Shown: positions 18,401-27,737, counted from the first letter of the stretch. The stretch is 64,000 nucleotides of DNA from JACPUW01 sp049115495 (GCA_049115495.1 JAGDZV010000002.1:620001-684000), one strand, 5' to 3'. The notes: generated by a model from the sequence alone, not told the origin. Translations and numbers: made by a program.

Positions 18401-18837
18401 AATTATTGATCCCTGATAAATATGTAACCAGTATAAATGAGCGTATGAACCTTTACCGTGAGCTAAATCAGGTTGATTCTGAAGAAAAGCTTCAAGTTTT
18501 TGGTGCAAAGCTCAAAGACCGTTTTGGGAAGCTGCCAAAGCAAACTCAAGACCTTCTTTTTACATTAAAGCTTAAATGGCAAGCTCAAGAAATGGATATT
18601 GCCAAAATCTTGCTTAAGGCAGGTAAAATGTTTGTTTATTTACCACCGCAAAGCGATGAAGCTTTTTATCAATCTACTAGTTTTGGCAGGTTTTTGGCCT
18701 ACTTACAAGATCACCCACGTAAGGTGAGATTAAAACAAAAAGCCAATGGAGCACAACTGGTATTCGATGATGTTAAAACCGTTCAATCAGCATACAACTA
18801 TTTACATGAAATTGTGGCCTATGCATCGGTTCATTAG
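15496..18837 (+). CDS. mfd: Transcription-repair coupling factor Mfd
   Basis: 1113 aa, full length for Mfd. The N-terminal UvrB-homology region (strands such as R-G-G-I-V-D-V-F-S) is followed by the RNA-polymerase-interacting domain with G-D-F-I-V-H-I-D-H-G-V-G-K-F near residue 437. The RecG-like motor follows: Walker A C-G-D-V-G-F-G-K-T near 578, D-E-E-Q near 683, T-A-T-P-I-P-R-T-L and R-G-R-V-G-R-S. The TRCF C-terminal domain ends the protein. Mfd removes RNA polymerase stalled at DNA lesions and recruits UvrA. The start is GTG 15496. The 3' end overlaps the next gene by 17 bases. Confidence 0.97.
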   Translation: MKLEELLLKYQNHPKLTDLSSAISKPQTKVQVKGLAGSALSFVTAAISQKQSSFHHLLVLNSFEDCQYLANDLEIFVPKSRVLLFPSPYKKHKFIEAFDNNHIQQRSEVLDRLKNSLNTPHFVITYPEAMVEKVVSANFIQENTFTVNVGDELDVDFILDFLIEYNFERVDFVYEPGTFSIRGGIVDVFSYSNEKPYRIELFGDEIETIKEFDPETQLSERRLQNINILPNFENKESSNSREDFFSFLPDNFLIWSEGVTDFNSAVEDFHERAKKLPEDASEKLKHTLEHHLSSSESLVQSLENRRIVEMNPTPFFSVNARVQFHFQPQPVFNKRFELLADKLEANRNAKTSTYIFSDSKNQLERIYSILEDIERPSDFIAIYKNLHKGFVDNDLNVACYTEHEIFNRFKNPRSRKTYNQEKAISLKELYQLQPGDFIVHIDHGVGKFSGLEKIDVTGKKQEAIRIQYKGGDLLYVNIHSLHKISRFTGSEGKQPSVHKLGGAAWSKMKEKTKSKVKDIARDLIKLYAARKTQPGYQFEPDGYLQNELEASFIYEDTPDQAKATAEVKADMEKPSPMDRLVCGDVGFGKTEVAIRAAFKSAVNGKQTAVLVPTTVLALQHYKTFKERLGDFPVEVDYVNRFKSTKQIKETLARAAEGKIDILVGTHRLLSKDIKFKDLGLLVIDEEQKFGVAAKEKLKALKVNVDTLTLTATPIPRTLQFSLMGARDFSTINTPPPNRQPIDTRLHVFNDEILAEAINYEIARDGQVFFVHNRIKDIYHFAEKIEAMCPGVKVAAAHGQMDGKQLEEIMVAFVNGFYDVLVSTSIIESGIDISNANTIIINSAHNFGLSDLYQMRGRVGRSNKKAYCYLFTPPKHMLTDVARKRLSAIEQHSDLGSGFHIAMRDLDIRGAGNILGAEQSGFIADIGVEMYQKILNEALQELKDSEFKDLFKDQPAPVFKRDCQIDTDMELLIPDKYVTSINERMNLYRELNQVDSEEKLQVFGAKLKDRFGKLPKQTQDLLFTLKLKWQAQEMDIAKILLKAGKMFVYLPPQSDEAFYQSTSFGRFLAYLQDHPRKVRLKQKANGAQLVFDDVKTVQSAYNYLHEIVAYASVH

Positions 18838-20122
18838 TACTGCTTTTTTAACTTTAATATGCTCAAGTGCATTTGGCCAATACAGCCTTAAGTATTTGTA
18901 TGCCGATAGTTTAGAGCGTTACAATGTTTTTTGGATTAATGTAGTTGAAACATCTACAGGCAGAACAATAGCTGAAGCTGATTATGATGTGAATTGGTAT
19001 AAATTTAAGGTTGATGTGAACCATGGTCAGCATTCGGGCAGTGGCCAAATAATTTTCGATAGACAGAAAGTGTATGAAAATGACAACAAACTAGTGCTCA
19101 CATTAACAAACTATTTGAAGGATACGCTTGCACGTGATACAATCACGGTTCCAGATCCAAGGGTAATTCGATTAAACTATCTTCATGATTTTCCTAATGT
19201 GAATGAAAGACTGCTTTTAGATCTTGGTGCACTTTACAGTAATAGAAGGTCGGCTAAAACCAGCATTGATGCTGGCTTAAGCTGGGACTTATTTACACTT
19301 ACTTGCCGAGGCGACACCTTTGATCCCGAGTTTTTCTTTGTACCCTATTTTGCTGACAGTCCGAGTACTGTTTTTTTAAAGGCAACTTTTAATTATGATA
19401 CAACAGTGAGCCACGGATTTACGCTTAGGTGTACATACAGCGATACCCTTGAATTTGATTTTAAAGGTGCCAATGGAAAAAGAGGAAACAACGGAAAAAA
19501 TGCTTTAAGACAAACATATGCTGATGCCAATGGCGGCTGGGGTTGGAATGGCGGTGATGGACAAGATGCTCCCAACCTAAACATGGTCTTTATTCCCCTT
19601 GAAGCGGGAAATAAGGAATTGCTTAAGGTATTGTTACTTAGTGATAATTACCAGCACTACTTTTTTCTTGATCCTAGTAAGTCAAAAATTAAAGTTGATT
19701 TAAATGGCGGTAACGGTGGCCGTGGCGGCAATGGTGGCAATGGGGCTGATGGAACGCCTAATGCCACAAGTAATAGACAAGCTCAAGGTGGCAACGGTGG
19801 TAGAGGCGGCAGCGGTGGCAATGGTGGCAATGGTGGTGAGTTAAAGGTAATTACATCACAGGCCGGTAAAGAGTATGCCAAAATTGTTTTGGTTAAAAAC
19901 GATGGCGGAAAAGGTGGATTAGCCGGTTTTGGTGGAAAAGGTGGCAAAACGTACATGAGACAAAATGCCGGTTTTATTGAAAAAAGAGTTTACGGAAGTA
20001 ATGGTGAAGATGGCGCAATGGGTAACCTTGGTTTCGATGGTCAAGGCGGGCCCGGTCCTATATTATGGTTGGTTGACGATTCAGAAATTTTAAACTTACT
20101 ACTTGAATCCGAAACCTGGTAA
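18821..20122 (+). CDS. Secreted protein with glycine-rich, collagen-like C-terminal half
   Basis: The ATG at 18821 gives a clean signal peptide (M-H-R-F-I-S-T-A-F-L-T-L-I-C-S-S-A-F-G-Q), better than the open-frame start at 18746, and overlaps mfd by 17 bases. The product is about 433 aa. The first 210 residues look beta-rich. The C-terminal half has three Gly-rich blocks (about residues 215-253, 293-340 and 359-413) built of G-G-N-G-G, G-G-R-G-G and G-x-x-G-x-x-G patterns with Asn, Asp and Arg. The DNA shows tandem GGTGGCAAT units. Such sequence can form polyglycine-type helix bundles; that is inference. It precedes a Tat small subunit and a GMC oxidoreductase in an overlapping operon. Confidence 0.85.
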   Translation: MHRFISTAFLTLICSSAFGQYSLKYLYADSLERYNVFWINVVETSTGRTIAEADYDVNWYKFKVDVNHGQHSGSGQIIFDRQKVYENDNKLVLTLTNYLKDTLARDTITVPDPRVIRLNYLHDFPNVNERLLLDLGALYSNRRSAKTSIDAGLSWDLFTLTCRGDTFDPEFFFVPYFADSPSTVFLKATFNYDTTVSHGFTLRCTYSDTLEFDFKGANGKRGNNGKNALRQTYADANGGWGWNGGDGQDAPNLNMVFIPLEAGNKELLKVLLLSDNYQHYFFLDPSKSKIKVDLNGGNGGRGGNGGNGADGTPNATSNRQAQGGNGGRGGSGGNGGNGGELKVITSQAGKEYAKIVLVKNDGGKGGLAGFGGKGGKTYMRQNAGFIEKRVYGSNGEDGAMGNLGFDGQGGPGPILWLVDDSEILNLLLESETW

Positions 20123-20447
20123 TATAGAAACACGCCGAGCTTTTATTAAGCAAATGGCGGCTATTGCCCCAATTGTGCTCTTAGGTTTAAATTCTTGCAA
20201 GGGCAAACCTGATCTTAATGCTTTAAAGTCCATTGATTTTCCTAAACTCAAATTACCAAATTCAAGGGCATTCACTGTTGATTCTCTTTTGTCGGAAATT
20301 GAGTACACGGGCAAAGAAGGTAAATCTGAATTGGTTCAAAGAGTTATGAAGCAAATGGAGCGCGATTTTGCTCAAGGAAATGCAGTTTTTGCCAATGGCT
20401 GGTGGGTTTCAAGAACTGAAGTGGTTTTGGCTAATTTAATTGTATGA
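20103..20447 (+). CDS. Tat-signal small subunit, gluconate dehydrogenase subunit 3-like
   Basis: A 114-aa protein starting at TTG 20103, overlapping the previous gene by 20 bases. Its N-terminus has T-R-R-A-F-I-K-Q-M followed by a hydrophobic stretch and L-N-S-C, a twin-arginine signal with a possible lipid Cys. The C-terminal F-A-N-G-W-W-V-S-R-T-E segment is typical of small Tat-exported partners of membrane or periplasmic FAD dehydrogenases. Its stop codon overlaps the next gene's ATG (ATGA). I infer that it escorts the GMC enzyme, which lacks a signal, through the Tat system. Confidence 0.75.
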   Translation: MNPKPGNIETRRAFIKQMAAIAPIVLLGLNSCKGKPDLNALKSIDFPKLKLPNSRAFTVDSLLSEIEYTGKEGKSELVQRVMKQMERDFAQGNAVFANGWWVSRTEVVLANLIV

Positions 20448-21895
20448 TCAGTGAACTAAAAAATATATCTGGTTCAATTGAATCAAATTATGACGTGTGC
20501 ATAGTTGGCGCAGGGCCTGCAGGAATCACTTTGGCTTTAAAACTTAATAAAGCGGGTAAAAAAGTAGCACTTTTAGAAGCGGGTTCTTTTGGTCCGAATA
20601 AAATCACTGAAGCACTAAAGTCAGGAAATAAATCAACAGGGCAATGGTACAATGTTGAAGGCTCAAGGCTCATTCAATTGGGCGGCACATCAGGCCACTG
20701 GGCAGGCTATTGCGCCGAGCTTGATAAGGAAGATTATGTGCTAAATGGTCTTGATAATATTAAATGGCCTTTTGAATATGAAGAATTGGACACATATAAC
20801 AAAGAGGCTAATGAGATATTAGAATTAGGTAATGATCCAAGTCCACCTGCATTAGAAAATGATGAAATAAAGTTTAAAGACACCTTTGTTGAGAAAATGT
20901 GGCGGTTCTCTACCCCAGTGCGCTTTGGTGAAAAATATCGCACAGAATTAGAAGCTTCGGATATAGATATTTTTATGGGAGCTTTAGCAAGAAAAGTCAA
21001 CTTTAAAAACTCAAGTTCAAACCGTATTGAATCTATTGAAGTATTAGATGAAAACAAGAGCGTACATGATATAAAAGCTTCTCAATTTGTACTCTCGCAG
21101 GGTGCGCTAGAGGTGGCTAGGTTTTTATTGGGCAATAAACAAAGCCTTCAACCAAGAATGGCTGATTCTTTTGATTTTGTTGGAAGATATTTTGCTGACC
21201 ATCCACACTTACTCAATATAGGTACTGCATTACTTTTTGGGCAAAATGCTACATCAAAGCGTTACCAGCACTTTAAAATAAATGATTTTGGCTACGCTTC
21301 TTTCTTTCAAATTGCTCCAGATTTGAGAAGGGAAATGAAACTTAATAATCTTGTAATTAGGCTTGAATGGGACAAAGAAGATGATGAGTACAGCAAAGCT
21401 TTTTCCCACTTTTTGAGTAAAAATGATTTGGCTCAAAATGGTATTAGAAGGGCTTCGGTTTCATTAATGGGTGAGCAATTGCCAAATGCTGAGAGTAGCA
21501 TTTCGTTGCTCCATGATAAAAATGATTACGGTATTAGTTGCTTTAATTTTAAATGGAAAAGTCAAGATGCCGACTTTAGGTCTATGCGAAAAACCTTGGA
21601 GCTATTTGGTAAAAAACTCGGAGAAAATGGCATTGGTCGTTTGTTTTTAAATGAGAAATACCATTCTGAAAAGCTCACCAAACAGTTGTACGGAGGTAAT
21701 CACCATTTAGGTACTACAAGAATGAGCGCCGAAGCTAGTAATGGCGCAACGGATTCAAATGCCAAACTATGGGGTGTTGATAATGCCTTTGTTTGTAGTT
21801 CATCCCTTTTTCCAACCTATGGAGCGGCTAACCCTACATATAACATTGTCAGGTTGGCTTTAAGGCTATCAAATCATTTGAGTTATTCCGAATAA
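20444..21895 (+). CDS. GMC-family FAD oxidoreductase
   Basis: The 483-aa enzyme has an N-terminal Rossmann FAD site (V-C-I-V-G-A-G-P-A-G-I-T-L-A near residues 18-31, then L-L-E-A-G). It has an L-G-G-T-S-G-H-W-A-G motif and a GMC C-terminal domain with G-G-N-H-H-L-G-T-T-R-M and G-A-A-N-P-T-Y-N-I. The His and Asn match the catalytic pair of glucose-methanol-choline oxidoreductases, which oxidise alcohol or sugar hydroxyls. No signal peptide is present. Translation is coupled to the Tat small subunit through an ATGA overlap, so co-export to the periplasm is likely. The substrate and electron acceptor are unknown. Confidence 0.88.
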   Translation: MISELKNISGSIESNYDVCIVGAGPAGITLALKLNKAGKKVALLEAGSFGPNKITEALKSGNKSTGQWYNVEGSRLIQLGGTSGHWAGYCAELDKEDYVLNGLDNIKWPFEYEELDTYNKEANEILELGNDPSPPALENDEIKFKDTFVEKMWRFSTPVRFGEKYRTELEASDIDIFMGALARKVNFKNSSSNRIESIEVLDENKSVHDIKASQFVLSQGALEVARFLLGNKQSLQPRMADSFDFVGRYFADHPHLLNIGTALLFGQNATSKRYQHFKINDFGYASFFQIAPDLRREMKLNNLVIRLEWDKEDDEYSKAFSHFLSKNDLAQNGIRRASVSLMGEQLPNAESSISLLHDKNDYGISCFNFKWKSQDADFRSMRKTLELFGKKLGENGIGRLFLNEKYHSEKLTKQLYGGNHHLGTTRMSAEASNGATDSNAKLWGVDNAFVCSSSLFPTYGAANPTYNIVRLALRLSNHLSYSE

Positions 21896-22190
21896 ATTTA
21901 TTGGTATGAAGTCAGAGATTGTACATGGGTCTTTTGAAGATACCAAGTCTCTTTACATAGTTTAAACTACGCCATCTCTTCTCTAAGCATCTAATGATGC
22001 GATTATCAGATAGAATATAAAGTAGGTTTCAATACTCATTTGTGGCTTAGCAATTTGGCTGAAACATTTGAGCTAATCAACGAAAATCAACCAAAATTAA
22101 TCAGTTAATTATTACCCAATCTGATACATTAATTGTACCGATAATATTGTAAATGATAGTGTTATCTTTCCACCGAAATCAAAACCAACC

Positions 22191-25100
22191 ATGAAGCGTT
22201 TAATACTCCCATTGCTCTTCTCAATATTGCTTATTCCGCAAGCTAAAGCCGATCACTTTATTGGTTCTGACTTTACTTGGGAATGCCTTGGTAATGATAC
22301 GTTTAAAATTATATTAACTTTTTATCAAGATTGTAATGGTTGCCATGTAGGAGTAAGGCCAACTGGCTGCACATGGGAGCTGTGTGGTTTGCCCTTGCTT
22401 GCGATAAATTCAAGTTGCGGAAGCAAAACAGCCAATTTTACTCAAAAATCGCATGAAGATATAACACCCGTGTGCGATGAACAATGTACTCGATGTACCG
22501 ATTGCGATTGTACTTTTCAATTCGGTATAAGAAAACACGTTCTTGAAACTATAGTGTATTTGGGTACCGAAAGGAAAAATGGTTGTTGTGAGTTTACAAT
22601 GAGTTACAATAGTTGCTGTAGAAGTACAGCCATTACAACAGGTGCCGCCAACAATAGTTTTTACGTAGATGCTCAACTAAACGCTTGCCAAACACCGTGT
22701 GATAATTCGCCTAAATTTACAAACGCCCCTATTGCAATACTTTGCCTTGGTAGAGATTTTATTTATAACCAAGGGGTAGTTGACAATGATGTAGATACCA
22801 TTACAGGTGGTTTAATAGACTCACTAGTTTATTCATTTGCTTCTCCTATGAGCAGCGCTACTCAGGCAACGCCATGGTCTTCGTCCTATAGTTACGATAA
22901 GCCGTTAAATTATTTGGGTTTTCCTAAGAAAAACCTCAAGTTTCCAAAGGGGATTCATTTAGATACTTTTACGGGTGATCTCATGTTTAGGCCAATGAAA
23001 CAAGAAATTACTGTTTTGGCAATAAAGATAGAACAGTACAGGAACGGAAAAAAAATTAGCGAAACGCGAAGGGATGTACAAATCATAGTTATAAAATGTC
23101 CTGATAACGAACCGCCGGTAATTTCAGGAATGAACTGTACAAAACCATTAACCAAGAATTTTAAAACTACAGCATGTGCCGATGAAACCATTTGCTTTAC
23201 AGTATGTACCAGCGATAAGAATAAAGATGATACGGTAACCATAAGTTGGAATGCAGGAATACCCGGTGCTACATTTAAAATTCTAAACAAAGGTGGTAAA
23301 CGGGAAAATGGACAGTTCTGCTGGACACCAACGGAAGCTCAAGTATCTAAATTTCCTTATTCCTTTGTTGTAACAGCAAAAGATAACGCTTGTCCTGTAA
23401 ATGGATTTACAGCGCGGTCTTTTCAAATTACAGTTAAAGAGCCACCAAAAGCTGTTTATGATACACTTATTTATGATTGTGGTAACGCCGAGTTTTCAGT
23501 GAAAAAAACGGGTAGAATAAATGTAGCCCAGTACATGTGGGTGCTAAATGGAAATCAAAAAATAAGAAAAGGAGCAGATTTCGACACAGTAAACACAAAG
23601 TTTAAATACCCTGGAAGGAAGCCATTTACACTTACTGTTATTGGCAAAAATGGATGCAATAAAATTTATGAAGACACCGTAACAGTACCTAAGTTCATAA
23701 ATATTACCATTAACAGTGATACTACTGTTTGCTCAGGAACTACGCTAAACTTTGCAAGTAAAATTCAAGATTCAGCCAGTGCTGTAACCCATTGGTGGAG
23801 CAACGGTGAAACTAAAAAACGCTACACTTCGCTTACTGTAGGCAATAGAGATACATTTATTGTAGCTTATGTTAAAGACAATCAGTGCGACAACAGCGAT
23901 ACATGTTTTATTAAAGTGAACACGCCACCTGTTTTTGACCTTGGAAATACGGTCAGAATTTGTCCTTCTGATAAATATATAGTGAGACCAAATGCAACTT
24001 GGGATACTACTGAAACAGACACAGTATTTAAGTATAACTGGTTTCAAGGTAAAGCAAGAAGTTATTTATTAGAATCAGATTCTCTAGTAGTTGCTGATAG
24101 TTCAATGTATTACGCCATTGCTTCAGACTCCCTTAATTGTAAAAGCACTGATTCAATAATGGTTTTCGTTAACCCTGAAAGAGATTGGCTACCAAGAGAT
24201 AAAACAATTTGTTTTGGGGATACCGCAGTTTTTAAAGTAAATGATAGCACCCCAGTAAGTAAGTTCACTTGGTATAATTCGCCAAAAGACACAGCAAATT
24301 CTATAAAAACAGGCAATTGGTTTAAGGATAATCCAGGAGCTAGCAAATGGTATGGTATAAAATGGAAAGAGACAATTCATAACCTTACATGCTTTGCCTA
24401 TGATAGTTTTAGTGTTAAAGTAAATCCGCTTCCTGTAATTACTTTTTTGCCTGAAGTTGAATTATGCGAGAATTATGGTGAATACTCTTTGTCATTAACA
24501 GGAAGCCCGTACGGAGGTATTTGGGAAGATACCGCCAAGAATAGAGACTATGTAAGAAATAATAAATTCAACACTGAAATGGCTGGAACTATAAATGGCC
24601 AAAATACCAGACACTTGTTGAGTTATACTTTTGAAGAATCGCAAACTGGTTGTGAAAAAACTGAATTTCATCATATTACGGTAAAGCCACTACCTGAAGT
24701 TGAATTGAGTGTAGATACCATCTTTTTGTGCAATACTGAAATTGAAAGAGAACTAGATCAGTATGTAGTTAAAGTTAAGAATAGAGGGAGTTGGACTGGC
24801 AATGGATTGGTTTCTGAAGGCGGAAAAACATATTTTAGAATTTCAGAAGTAGGTACTGGTCCAAATACCTATATGCTAATTTATGAATATACCAATGCAA
24901 CAGGAAGCCAGCCGCATTGCACAAACTACGATACGCTTATTGCTAAAGTTATTGAAGTGCCAAAAGTGATTGCAGGTGCCTACGATTCTGTTTGTATAGA
25001 TTCAGATCCTATTTTGTTGAATAATGCTAAACCAAGTGGTAAACAAGGGGCATGGTATTATAATGGTACAAATGGCAGTGTTAGAATACCAATTAATGAA

Positions 25101-26576
25101 AGCCTGAATCCTTCAGACTATGGCGTAGGAGAGCATAATTTAACTTATTTGTACAAAGTAAAAAATAGCGAGTGTGCCGATAGCGCTACAACTACTATAA
25201 GCATAAACCCATTGCCAAAACCAATAATTACTACTATTTGGCAACGTGTTGAAGATGAAAATAGAATTTGTATTTCAGAAGACAATAAAGTGTTTGAGGG
25301 TAATACGAAAGATGATAATAGTGATTTTACTATAATGAAATGGCTGGTGAACTATGAAGAAAAAAATGAGTTCAACCCTAAAGAAGCTGGTTTAGGACAA
25401 CATGAAATAAAATATGCAGTGATTAATATTTTTGGTTGTGAATCTGATACCAGTGAATCGGTGGTGGTAGACGATGCCAAGAGTGTAGTATTTGAAAATG
25501 GTTTGGTATGTCTAGGTGATGATATTGAATTAAATGCAACGGCTACTAATGCGTCTAGAGTTGAATTTATAACAGATGGAGAAGGGACATTTTCTAATAT
25601 AATGGACCTTGCCGCAGTTTATAAGCCTTTAGGAAACGATCTTGTCTCACCATTTAAAATAACTGCTAAAACTAACAATCCAGATAATATTTGTCCTGAA
25701 GCAGAGTTTAGCAACGAGCTTGTTGTTCATCCAATTCCGCAAGTGCGTTTTACACAGAGTGATACTTTGGGCTGCGCGCCGTTGAATGTGGAGTTCAAAA
25801 ATCTATCGACCATTAGCAACGGAAGCATTACCACGGCCAGGTTTTATTTTGGCAATGGCCAAGAGAAAGATGTACGCGATACCAATGCAGTATTAAAAAC
25901 AACTTACGGTGTTATTGGTACAAATGATAGATATATAGGCAAGCTTGTGGCTACAAGTAATGAGGGGTGTAAAGACAGTGCAAGCTTTATAACAACAACA
26001 TTGTTAAGACCAAAAGCAGCATTTGTTCCAAAGCCGGGGAAAACAACAATTATTAACCCTAACGTACTTTTTGAGAATAAAAGTGAATACGTAATTAATA
26101 CCAAAAGCTATAATTGGAATTTTGGCGATACCCTAACTGCAGGTGGTGGAGAAAGCGTTGAAATTAATACCCATTATTTATACTCATCAATAGGTAAATA
26201 CAATGTGGTACTAAAGGTATATAACCGCCACGAGCATCAAGGTATAACCATTGATTGTGTAGATTCAATGGTTCAAACCATTGTGATTGATCCAGAAGTT
26301 TTGGTCTATATTCCAAATGTGTTTTCACCAAATAATGATGGACCAGAATCGAATAATGAGTTTAAACCTATTGTGAGTGATCAAACCAGCTATTTTGTTA
26401 AGGTGTTTAATAGATGGGGAGAAGTAATGTGGCAAAGTGAAAACCCTGAAGAAAGTTGGGATGGTACTTTTAAAGGGCAACCGTGTCAAGAAGGAGTTTA
26501 CCTTTACTTAGTAAGGGTAGCAAATGCCCAAAGTCAAGAATTTAAGTTTACAGGAACAGTTACCTTATTGAGATAA
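22191..26576 (+). CDS. Giant gliding motility-associated type B T9SS cargo, Cys-rich
   Basis: 1461 aa with signal peptide M-K-R-L-I-L-P-L-L-F-S-I-L-L-I-P-Q-A-K-A. The first 150 residues are unusually Cys-rich (C-x-x-C runs such as C-T-R-C-T-D-C-D-C), suggesting several disulphides. A chain of Ig/PKD-like modules follows, many with a C-x(n)-D-T pattern; one PKD-like repeat starts near residue 1195 (L-G-C-A-P-L-N-V-E-F). The C-terminus is a type B sorting domain: P-N-V-F-S-P-N-N-D-G, F-N-R-W-G-E-V-M-W, W-D-G-T-F-K-G and V-T-L-L-R. No enzyme domain is seen; a surface adhesin is most likely. It stands alone with a roughly 295-base leader. Confidence 0.88.
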   Translation: MKRLILPLLFSILLIPQAKADHFIGSDFTWECLGNDTFKIILTFYQDCNGCHVGVRPTGCTWELCGLPLLAINSSCGSKTANFTQKSHEDITPVCDEQCTRCTDCDCTFQFGIRKHVLETIVYLGTERKNGCCEFTMSYNSCCRSTAITTGAANNSFYVDAQLNACQTPCDNSPKFTNAPIAILCLGRDFIYNQGVVDNDVDTITGGLIDSLVYSFASPMSSATQATPWSSSYSYDKPLNYLGFPKKNLKFPKGIHLDTFTGDLMFRPMKQEITVLAIKIEQYRNGKKISETRRDVQIIVIKCPDNEPPVISGMNCTKPLTKNFKTTACADETICFTVCTSDKNKDDTVTISWNAGIPGATFKILNKGGKRENGQFCWTPTEAQVSKFPYSFVVTAKDNACPVNGFTARSFQITVKEPPKAVYDTLIYDCGNAEFSVKKTGRINVAQYMWVLNGNQKIRKGADFDTVNTKFKYPGRKPFTLTVIGKNGCNKIYEDTVTVPKFINITINSDTTVCSGTTLNFASKIQDSASAVTHWWSNGETKKRYTSLTVGNRDTFIVAYVKDNQCDNSDTCFIKVNTPPVFDLGNTVRICPSDKYIVRPNATWDTTETDTVFKYNWFQGKARSYLLESDSLVVADSSMYYAIASDSLNCKSTDSIMVFVNPERDWLPRDKTICFGDTAVFKVNDSTPVSKFTWYNSPKDTANSIKTGNWFKDNPGASKWYGIKWKETIHNLTCFAYDSFSVKVNPLPVITFLPEVELCENYGEYSLSLTGSPYGGIWEDTAKNRDYVRNNKFNTEMAGTINGQNTRHLLSYTFEESQTGCEKTEFHHITVKPLPEVELSVDTIFLCNTEIERELDQYVVKVKNRGSWTGNGLVSEGGKTYFRISEVGTGPNTYMLIYEYTNATGSQPHCTNYDTLIAKVIEVPKVIAGAYDSVCIDSDPILLNNAKPSGKQGAWYYNGTNGSVRIPINESLNPSDYGVGEHNLTYLYKVKNSECADSATTTISINPLPKPIITTIWQRVEDENRICISEDNKVFEGNTKDDNSDFTIMKWLVNYEEKNEFNPKEAGLGQHEIKYAVINIFGCESDTSESVVVDDAKSVVFENGLVCLGDDIELNATATNASRVEFITDGEGTFSNIMDLAAVYKPLGNDLVSPFKITAKTNNPDNICPEAEFSNELVVHPIPQVRFTQSDTLGCAPLNVEFKNLSTISNGSITTARFYFGNGQEKDVRDTNAVLKTTYGVIGTNDRYIGKLVATSNEGCKDSASFITTTLLRPKAAFVPKPGKTTIINPNVLFENKSEYVINTKSYNWNFGDTLTAGGGESVEINTHYLYSSIGKYNVVLKVYNRHEHQGITIDCVDSMVQTIVIDPEVLVYIPNVFSPNNDGPESNNEFKPIVSDQTSYFVKVFNRWGEVMWQSENPEESWDGTFKGQPCQEGVYLYLVRVANAQSQEFKFTGTVTLLR

Positions 26577-26621
26577 AGCAAGAATAATCAGTTTTAAAGG
26601 AGTTTATAAATTAATATATAG

Positions 26622-27737
26622 TTGAATACAGCAATAACATTAATGGTAGTGCTGCTTCTTCCAATTCTATTTATTTGGGGAGAAAAAAAGAGTAAAATAG
26701 TAGCAATTATTGGCCCGGTTTTGCTGTGCTATGGAATGGGCTTATTGCTCGGAAATATTGGGCTTAAATGGCCAAAACACTTTATTGAAGAAAATGTAAG
26801 TGTGGTTGCAGTTCCTTTGGCAATTCCATTACTTATGTTTGGCTCTAACCCTAAAACTTGGCGAAAATTAGCACCTGTAGCTTTACTTTCATTTGCTGCT
26901 GGAGCGGTATCTGTAATTCTAGCCATTATAGCAGCTAACATCATTTGGCAAGGCGAAATCGATGAAATTAGTAAGATTTCGGCCATGTTGGTAGGCGTTT
27001 ATACCGGCGGCACGCCAAACCTTACGGCCATTGGTACTGCTCTTGATGTTAGCAAAGAAATGATACCTACACTTAGTGTAATAGATACCGTATTATGCGC
27101 TATTTATCTTTTGGTTTTACTCAGCATTGCCGAAAAAGCTCTCAATTTCTTCTTAAAACCAGGTGTGCGAATTGATACGGTCGCTCACCAAAATATAAGA
27201 AAATCTAGTCAATCAATTCAAGTTCAAGGACTTATCGCTGTTTTGTTAAGTGCAACATGTTTGGCTTTAGGCATTGGAATATCAATGATTATAAAAGGAC
27301 AGCTTGATACTGTTATTATTCTTCTTAGTTTAACAGTATTGGCTTTTGCTTTAAGTTTTAGTGAAAAAATAAATAATCTAAAACCTAGCTACAAAATTGG
27401 AGAATACTTAATTCTGGTGTTTTGTTTAGCCATTGGTTTAATTTCAGATTTTAGTGTTTTGGTAAACACTTCTGGCAGCCTATTAGCATTTTGCGCATTT
27501 GTTGTTTATGCAAGCATTTTGCTTCATATTTTATTTGCTAAGCTTTTGAAAATAGATACACATCATTTAATGATTACAAGTACTGCTGCACTTTTTGGGC
27601 CAGCTTTTGTAGGCATGGTGGCTAGTAAATTAAAAAACCCAACCTTGGTTGTTTCCGGTATGACTACTGGTGTTATTGGTTATGTAATTGCAAATATTTT
27701 AGGGCTTACCTTATTTAAAATACTTGAGATATTATAG
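26622..27737 (+). CDS. DUF819 family membrane transporter-like protein
   Basis: A 371-aa polytopic membrane protein with about eleven hydrophobic segments. Signatures include F-I-W-G-E-K-K-S, P-L-A-I-P-L-L-M-F-G-S-N, and the G-V-Y-T-G-G-T-P-N-L-T-A-I-G motif, which place it in the DUF819/YjcL family. That family is related in shape to ion-gradient-driven carriers, but its substrate is not established. The TTG start at 26622 is followed by an in-frame ATG at 26643 that could also serve. An AAAGGAG lies about 20 bases upstream. It sits between two giant T9SS cargo genes in the same direction, perhaps by chance. Confidence 0.85.
   Translation: MNTAITLMVVLLLPILFIWGEKKSKIVAIIGPVLLCYGMGLLLGNIGLKWPKHFIEENVSVVAVPLAIPLLMFGSNPKTWRKLAPVALLSFAAGAVSVILAIIAANIIWQGEIDEISKISAMLVGVYTGGTPNLTAIGTALDVSKEMIPTLSVIDTVLCAIYLLVLLSIAEKALNFFLKPGVRIDTVAHQNIRKSSQSIQVQGLIAVLLSATCLALGIGISMIIKGQLDTVIILLSLTVLAFALSFSEKINNLKPSYKIGEYLILVFCLAIGLISDFSVLVNTSGSLLAFCAFVVYASILLHILFAKLLKIDTHHLMITSTAALFGPAFVGMVASKLKNPTLVVSGMTTGVIGYVIANILGLTLFKILEIL

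Noticed and set aside
19690..19850. Short tandem DNA repeats considered as a CRISPR or minisatellite
   Set aside because: The units are coding GGN/AAT codons of the Gly-rich protein, with no unique spacers.
22191..26576. Possible polymorphic toxin or Rhs-like gene
   Set aside because: No Y-D-x-x-G-R repeats, core boundary motif or variable toxin tip; the C-terminus is a standard T9SS type B domain.
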